DNA from: Sinonovacula constricta
Taxonomy: Eukaryota > Mollusca > Bivalvia > Cardiida > Solecurtidae
Assembly: GCA_007844125.1 (NCBI GenBank)
Contig: CM017573.1
Location: 4,236,230 to 4,300,229 of the forward strand
Direction of reading: 5' to 3'
DNA length: 64,000 nucleotides
Under the pieces are notes generated by a model, which saw only the letters and a program-made list of their open reading frames with translations, was not told the DNA's origin and searched no databases. Position 1 is the first letter of the stretch. Each line of letters opens with the position of its first letter. The position numbers and the translations under genes are program-made. Of the stretch, positions 47,819 through 64,000 are shown in pieces.

Positions 47819-49206
47819 TCATGTGGTGCACTCTTGCAGTGACGTCACAGTTTTGCGAGGAACCATTTTCTTCTGCAAAAATAAATATTACTTACAATTA
47901 ATTACAAAGATAATCAGGTCAATAATAAACACAAACATGTTAAAAAGTAACTGTGTCTGGGTGTTTTATTGTGTTTGTTTTCAGCTGCCATGGATATTTA
48001 CCTCATTTCTGAACTGATTATTTAAAAGTATTTTCCATACAGTATTATTTCAAGGATTGTTTCTTCTTAAATGATAACAAATGGTATTTTCAAATGGTAT
48101 AAGACAATCAACAAATTCTGCTTACTGTCACAATAATGCAGTAATTAAATAAATGTATATAGTATAAAATACCTGAAGATGTACTGGAAGGTCAACAATT
48201 GTTGGGACGGGTCCACCCTGCAGTCTCGTTATCTGGCCAGTGCGGTCAATAACGTCTTGAGTGAAGTGCTGGCTGCACACAAGCGCATGCTTGGAAGGTG
48301 TAGCATCAGCCCTTCTACAACCTACAATCCACTTGCTGTGCTGTTCAGGCGACTTGTCTTTGTTTGGGAAACTGAAAAATAAACATGATATTTAAGTATG
48401 GTATTACACAGTATAGTGTATTAAAAGCTCACTAAACCTCACCTAAATACTAAGAACTAAAGTAAATCTCAGAGGAGACAATAATCCTGGCCCTAACGGG
48501 GATTCGAACCCGGTCCGCCAGATCAGTAGTCCAGGCACTCAACCACGTCGCTAAGGGGTTAACCCAACAGCAAGGCTGTTAGAAGTGCCTTTATGCACTA
48601 CACTCCTCCCCCTTTACTTTTTCTGGGCCCAAGCCCATCTCAGGACAGCCACACCAGGCTTCTGTTTACTTCTGACACCATTAAAGTAAATATCAGAGGA
48701 GACAATAATCCCGGCCCTAACGGGGATTCGAACCCGGTCTGCCAGATCAGTAGTCTAGGCACTCAACCACGTCGCTAAAGAGTTGACCCAACAGCAAGGC
48801 TGTTGAAAGTGCCTATATGCACTACAGAACAATTCATTGCACTAGAAGATGTCCAAGGTATGTGTACTGAGTATGTGCTAAATCAGGCATGAAAATACCA
48901 GTAGCTAGGCTACTGCATAATATCTAAAGGGCCAGCCCATTTAAACGAAAAAAATCAACTCTAAGCCGACAATGTATTACAGACCTTATCCTAAAATCTT
49001 GTGACATTGGACTACATGTACTTAGTGACAGTCAGCAAATGCAGGTTCAATGTTGCGAGATTTCTCTCTGATATAAACAAATAAAAAGCTACTTACTGGT
49101 GAAAGTTAATCCTCTTAGATCTTGTTTCAAGATCTCTTCGATTATTGCAGTTGATTGCAAAACACTGATGGCCATTATAAATCTTTTTTAAGTTTTGTTG
49201 TCCCAT
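47819..49206 (-). CDS. THAP-domain protein, 120 codons in three exons
   Basis: Exon 1 complement(49097-49206) starts at ATG and ends at a GTAAGT donor. Exon 2 is complement(48173-48371) after TTTTTCAG. A tentative exon 3, complement(47819-47872), adds 17 codons and a TGA. Joined, they give a complete C2CH THAP zinc finger: Cys15-x4-Cys20, then FHHFP (35-39), Trp51, Cys69-x2-His72-Phe73, and PVPT (91-94), which stands for the AVPTIF box. Spacing is within the family range. The domain binds DNA in known THAP proteins and P transposases. Located inside a transposon with 8-bp target duplications, so most likely element-borne. Exons 1 and 2 are well supported; exon 3 is weak, and a longer transposase may once have followed. 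The phase-2 junction between exons 1 and 2 restores the reading frame exactly. Confidence 0.75.
48457..48602 (-). mobile_element. tRNA-derived SINE, copy 1 of a pair
   Basis: On the minus strand, box A-like GTGGTTGAGTGCCTGGA and box B GGTTCGAATCCCCG. The acceptor-stem ends do not pair, so not a functional tRNA. About 145 bp, ending AATCTCAGAGGAGAC on the plus strand. Lies in the intron between THAP exons 1 and 2. Confidence 0.85.
48681..48825 (-). mobile_element. tRNA-derived SINE, copy 2 of a pair
   Basis: About 94% like copy 1, same orientation, 80 bp away. Differences include TCCCGG/TCCTGG and CTAGGC/CCAGGC. Either two insertions or a tandem duplication of one. Confidence 0.85.
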
Positions 49207-49439
49207 TGCTCGCAATGGCAGACGCCATTTTCAGCAACTGGCTGTGCTCTCCAATATGGCGGCCAATGGTACGATGACGCATCAGCACTCAGCCAATAGG
49301 ATGACCGGTCTATCTTTCTTATGTCTATGATTGCAACATATTCCAAACTCCGAAAAGGCACAGGGCAAAGGCATCACACACGCAAGCCAAGTGAAAAGCA
49401 AGAACAAATTTGTAATGAGTCATTGAACGAAAAGAGCAA

Positions 49440-49550
49440 ACCCGACAGTTACCGCCTTGGAACGGTCAGTCAGCAATATGGGCCGACTGGGGTGCTTAAA
49501 CCGGTTTTACAGCGCTCTTACCTCGCACTTCCTCGCACTTCTTAAATGCA
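49440..49550 (+). repeat. Dispersed repeat, copy 4 (best preserved)
   Basis: CAGTTACCGCCTTGGAACGG, TCAGTCAGCAATATGGGCCG, AAACCGGTTTTACAGCGCTC and a doubled CTCGCACTTC at the end. The doubled end is two partial units of the word that is amplified about 42-fold at 8.3-9.4 kb. Confidence 0.8.
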
Positions 49551-49802
49551 AGCAATGAAAAGAAAACCGATCTATTTGAATACAAAAAGTCTAAGCGCTG
49601 ATGTTTTCTTTGATGAGTTTTGACGAAAGTAGTGACGTCATTGAAAAATAATGTCCACATAGCGTTTAGAAAAGAAAGGGTATCATTTTGATTATAAAAA
49701 CTACACAAACTGGTTGATTATAAGTGAAGTTAACTTTGAATCAAGAAAAAAACATGATCATAGAAGAGTAAATGTGTAGGATCCGGTTCATGTGAAGACG
49801 AG

Positions 49803-49885
49803 TCATTGGAGACGCGCTGGAGCGCGACGCCTATATATGGAATGCTCACTAAAATTTGCACATGGGGAACATTTGTTTTGCGAAC
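49803..49885 (+). mobile_element. Internally deleted relative of the element at 19.4-20.1 kb
   Basis: GACGCGCTGGAGCGCGACGC, CTATATATGGAATGC and CTCACTAAAATTT match one end of the 19.4-20.1 kb element (opposite orientation). They are followed directly by CATGGGGAAC.TTTGTTTTGCG, which matches the other end. The roughly 0.6-kb interior is missing. Confidence 0.65.
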
Positions 49886-50382
49886 TATTATAGGTTACAC
49901 GACTCTAAATGAAATTGTTATTTACACTTTCGTAAATGTCACAACTTTGGAAGCAGTCTAACAGCGACCCTTTTTATTGGGAACCACAATGCTGAGAAAG
50001 AGCAATTAAAAGGGCCTCTGAGAGGAAAAGCTGTGTGTTGCAAAGACGTTTATCTGCCACTGAAAACATACACTGTATTTTTTGCATAGTGTACCCGCAC
50101 GATTTCAGTGAAATGATCAGTTCCATTCTAAATGGATCAGTCCACCATTAAGCATAGGCGTGGAGTTAATTTGAATGTTCATAACTCTACAATGTTTTAG
50201 CTTTGTTTTACACCAGATATGCATAAGATTATTTTCATTATATCAAATTCAGTCAAAATCAAAAGAATCTAACTTATCATATCAAAAAAACTTATGTCAG
50301 GGTACTACATCCGCTGCACATTATGCTTACCACCCCTTTACAATATGCCTGATAAAATACGGGTCCGAATTCGGTAAACATC

Positions 50383-50414
<32 letters not shown>

Positions 50415-50518
50415 TAAAATTTATTTTGTGTGTGTCTGAAGTTTGACAGACATCTCAGAAAACGAGAGATGCTGTTTTATTTCTTTTTATTATTACAGTC
50501 ACTAAACCTTGACGGTAA
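49886..50518. other. AT-rich spacer with a (TTA)n run
   Basis: A TTA/ATT trinucleotide run lies at about 50385-50414. Nothing else recognised. Confidence 0.5.
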
Positions 50519-50582
50519 ATGGGTCCGTGTATATACCGTCTTTTCATTTTTCATTGTTACGGTATATACACGGACCTAAATG
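50519..50582. other. Perfect 18-bp-stem hairpin
   Basis: GGTCCGTGTATATACCGT at about 50521-50538 and its reverse complement ACGGTATATACACGGACC at about 50559-50576 are separated by about 20 AT-rich bases. The flanks extend the pairing imperfectly. Could be a small MITE or a transcribed hairpin. Confidence 0.7.
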
Positions 50583-51077
50583 CACATGGATTCTCGGTAC
50601 GCCTTTAAATGTTTATACTTACGTCAGTAGCTATGAATGCTTCTCGGTACATGTACGTCCTGCGATGTTCGGACTGCATGTTATCAAAGTTATATTATCT
50701 ATTAACAACAAGACAGCAAGAAATGACTTCTTCTGAACAATTCATTGAATGTGTACTATAAAATCTAAACTGACAAATTCAATCCCTAGCCCCGTCACAA
50801 GTTTTCAAAAAGATTCGGAAGTTTAATTCACTTAAGAGAAACGTTCAACACACCAAGAAAGCATTTATAATATGCTTAAAGTGTTCTTTGTCAAAGGGTT
50901 AAGGTTGTAGACTGTGAATCAGATGATTCCGAATTCAAACCTTAGACCCGTTATGACAAGTTAAAAAAAGATCTTACTACATTAAAGAAACGTTTGAAAC
51001 CCACCAAGAAAGCGTGTATAACATAGTGGAAGTGTTCTTACAGAATAATTATGTCCGGACTTTACACCCAGATTTAC

Positions 51078-51204
51078 TGGAAAGTAATATCCATCTTGGT
51101 TATACGTTATGCATACTTTTTCTCGAGATTTTATAGTATACTGAAATTCAAAATCTTCAAGTAAAAACTTTTCAAATATGTCTTTGTTAATTGCTCCCAT
51201 ATTG
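51078..51204 (-). CDS. Coding-like exon of an unrecognised family
   Basis: Between an AG at 51206-51205 and a GTAAAT donor at 51077-51072 (minus strand) lies an open 127-bp stretch encoding NMGAINKDIFEKFLLEDFEF and then QYTIKSREKVCITYNQDGYY FP. The peptide has real-protein character. A diverged copy at 18070-18250 (plus strand) has lost the frame. The minus-strand frame just upstream (51216-51434) may also be coding (IAFFLAPHLLEDWSQILNIY). No domain recognised. It may belong to a multicopy gene or a mobile element. Confidence 0.35.
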
Positions 51205-51510
51205 CTTTAACCTGTTTACCTGTACCAGTTTGTTTTGTTTTTGCGTCGCCGTTGATGCTTTCTTGTAGAGATATGTAGAACTACCTTTTTTAGCGCGTTG
51301 TATAGTTGAACTTTGTTAGGTCGGCTTCCTAAATTCACAGGCAACGCAATGTTCTCGTATATGTTTAGAATTTGTGACCAGTCTTCGAGTAAGTGCGGAG
51401 CCAAAAAGAAAGCAATAGACAGTTTCCACATCAACGAAGATCCCTTATCTTGGCAGCCATCTTTGATGGCAACTTCAAAGGATTTTCAGATGAATTGTAT
51501 AGAAGCGTAA

Positions 51511-53593
51511 ATTTTCTTTTCTTTTAATTTCTTCATTTGTCATCCAAAAATTAATAGCTATACACCATTGGAAAGCACTTGAAATAAATATTTTTTAAAT
51601 GCAATATTAAAAAAAGTGCACAAAGAATTAATACACATAAATGAATAAAATTATTGGCTCATTCTTAAACAAAATGAACAGTGTATAATTTTTGGTTGTA
51701 TTTTTTTTTTTACCTTTTAAACTATCAAAATAAAGTTAATACTTCATAAAAGCTGTTAAATTTGATATTAAATTCAGTAAAAAAGAGTGAAAAATAAAAA
51801 CACTGTGGTGAGTTTAATACGGCACATATTTCCAGATTTCAGCACCTATTATCTTCCGCCTTCAAGGATGGCTGCCTTAAACTGTCTTATCAGTGCCTAT
51901 GTCATCACGTGGAAACTATCTATAGAGACGGAGCTTTCACTCCCAAACTTAGCCGAATTTATTTAGATAAAAAGTTGACTTTCTCTGAATTATTCCAATC
52001 TTGTAGACCTTAACTTTGGTAAGTTGTATGGGTTGCGCGAAGCTGATGTTTTTACGTTGTTAATTTACACGGCAGCCCTTCTTCATTTAAAGTAAAGTCA
52101 TAGATGTGGAGAATGGAGACAAAGGAGTCACAAATCTTACAAAGAAACCTTTTTATGTCATTTGTTTCATAAAGCATGATGTGCGTTATAAATGGCACAG
52201 CAGACGCTACTTAAACCCAACAAAATATTTGGGCTTCATTGATTTGGGCTTGTACAAATTTTCGTTTGGTCCTTCCCTGCATTTGAAACCCTTTCCGCTC
52301 ATTTTGTTTGCAGGTACCCGTCTACGATTTTATCATAAAGATGGTGGACGTTGTAAATATTGACAGCTGATGCAGTACAGGATTTGCCACGTTTTCACAG
52401 ATTCACGGTAACTACATTACTCCCAAAACGAACAATATTCCCAAAATGATGCAATCAATATATATTCCATCGTAATTTATCAAATAATTGCGGAAAAATT
52501 GAAATGTTGGTTATTATTGATTACTAAACGAAATGTCTCATTTATAAGAATACAACTTGCACAAAATAATCATTTACTCCTTAATGTTTTGTCACGATAT
52601 AGAAGTGAAAAATATATTTCAAATGTTTTAATTAGTTTGTGATAATGATAAACTGCCCAACTTTATTTAAAGTAATGACTATTTGTCCTTTCAGTCAAAA
52701 TTACTGATTTTTTATGACTACTCAAAAAGGTAAACTGCAGATACTTGATCGCTCACTATGGTAGCAGATGGCCACAATTTTGAATACTGACTTTAACTAC
52801 TGATTAAAAATGTTTGACAGAAATTATTGCCGTTCCAAATTACAGAATGTATGCAAACTTTCGTTCCAACAAGTACCCATACCAGGTCAGCAACAAGCCC
52901 ATACCAAGGGCTTAACATGCATTAATTGTGGAAGACACCGTTTTATTTTATATTCAGAATCTTGCTAGTCCCATAAATCTAAGAAACCAACCCCAAAAAT
53001 GTATATTTAGATTGTTGACCTAAATAAAAGTATTCACAGATGAAATTTACTAACACTGGACCAGTATTATTTTGGTATTTTGACATAAAAGGTTGGTTAG
53101 CTTGCCGACTTGTTAGGAGTAGTTGGATTCATTTTAGTTTAGTTTAGCATATAAGTTTTCATAATAATTCTAAATTTCGACAGTGATATGGCTGAAAATT
53201 CTTTAGCACCGTTGGTCAATTAAACTTATTAAATTTAAGGGACCCACAGATTCTGCTTTTCTCGGTCCACAGTCCACTGGGTTATGTCGAAGACTGAAAG
53301 AATTATTTTATATCTTTTGGCAAGATATATTGCAAAAATTCATATAAAACTGAAAAACTTTTTTTTAATTTGATCAAATTGAATTTTTATTGTTGTTGAT
53401 ATAAAGACAGTAGATAGTATATTATTGATAAAAACATAACTTTGTTAAAGTGCATTTGCACCTGACTAAAACAAGAATGTCTTTAATTTTCTTTACAAAC
53501 ATTCATTGTTACAACTTTATGCTATTGAAATTGTTTGAACTATTTCTTTTTATACTAAATACAATAAACATATTTTCCCCCAAAATATTTCAG
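51511..53593. other. Spacer upstream of ICA1
   Basis: AT-rich; no supported gene. A plus-strand frame at 52106-52363 has no recognisable domain. The ICA1 promoter and first non-coding exon are probably here or further upstream, but were not identified. Confidence 0.35.
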
Positions 53594-53625
53594 AAACAAG
53601 ATATATTTCTACTGAATCAACCAAG

Positions 53626-64000
<10,375 letters not shown>

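Larger units (their letters stand above)
45764..49329 (-). mobile_element. P-element-like DNA transposon carrying a THAP ORF, non-autonomous
   Basis: An exact 8-bp direct repeat, ATTGCAAC, flanks the segment at 45756-45763 and 49330-49337. Inside it the ends are inverted copies: CATAGACATA, a short variable stretch, then AGATAGACC on each side. Subterminal inverted copies of TTGGCCGCCAT.TTGGAGAG and CACA follow. The minus strand encodes an intact spliced THAP domain close to the right end. Terminal CA, 8-bp target duplications, subterminal inverted repeats and an N-terminal THAP domain are all known features of the P superfamily. No RNaseH-like transposase frame is visible from 45.8 to 47.8 kb, so this copy is presumably non-autonomous. 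Two SINEs are nested in it. Confidence 0.75.

Noticed and set aside
48481..48560. tRNA gene on the minus strand
   Set aside because: Box A and B are good, but the acceptor stem does not pair and a second copy with the same non-tRNA body lies nearby, so a SINE.
52106..52363. 85-codon plus-strand ORF
   Set aside because: No recognisable domain or neighbouring exon; could be chance in this AT-rich DNA.

Overview
The window is eukaryotic nuclear DNA from an animal, most likely a bivalve mollusc. It is AT-rich, has long introns with GT..AG borders and few long open frames, and is crowded with minisatellites, tRNA-derived SINEs and small DNA transposons. A dispersed repeat at 44.8-45.2 kb has the 'TTAGCTCACCT...' opening that I know as very common in bivalve genomes. 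The species cannot be named from the sequence. No bacterial features (operons, ribosome binding sites, CRISPR) are present.

Layout. 0-5.6 kb: intergenic DNA with copies of a dispersed repeat and old local duplications. 5.66-6.91 kb (minus): an intronless class-A GPCR. 7.2-19.2 kb: a dense minisatellite block (37, 25, 40, 53 and 15 bp units) with no gene. 19.4-20.1 kb: a dispersed element with a short ORF. 22.1-29.2 kb and 36.5-43.3 kb (plus): two tandem monocarboxylate-transporter-like (SLC16/MCT) genes, each of seven coding exons. I could reconstruct both without a frame break (505 and 503 codons). 34.2 kb (minus): one convincing terminal coding exon of an unrecognised gene. 45.76-49.33 kb: a DNA transposon with an exact 8-bp target duplication, carrying a spliced THAP zinc-finger ORF on the minus strand (P-element-like). 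53.6-64.0 kb (plus): the 5' part of the ICA1 (islet cell autoantigen 1, ICA69) orthologue, whose arfaptin/BAR-type domain runs off the window end. Its introns hold a pogo-like element, two related hAT-like elements, a 22-bp minisatellite and a decayed copy of one exon.

How the genes relate. The two transporters are clearly duplicates. All six introns in each are phase 1 and at equivalent sites. Exon 5 is far more alike between copies than the rest, which suggests gene conversion. Both carry Asn where MCT1 has an essential Asp in TM8, so they belong with the orphan-type SLC16 members rather than classical lactate/proton carriers. GPCR, transporters and ICA1 show no functional link beyond being neighbours. 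Most other open frames are products of stop-free tandem repeats.

No wholly new system is evident. The observations most worth following are the THAP-bearing element, the exon-5 conversion tract, the minisatellite that copies a splice donor, the minisatellite that grew out of a dispersed repeat, and a coding-like exon at 51.1 kb with a decayed relative at 18.1 kb.
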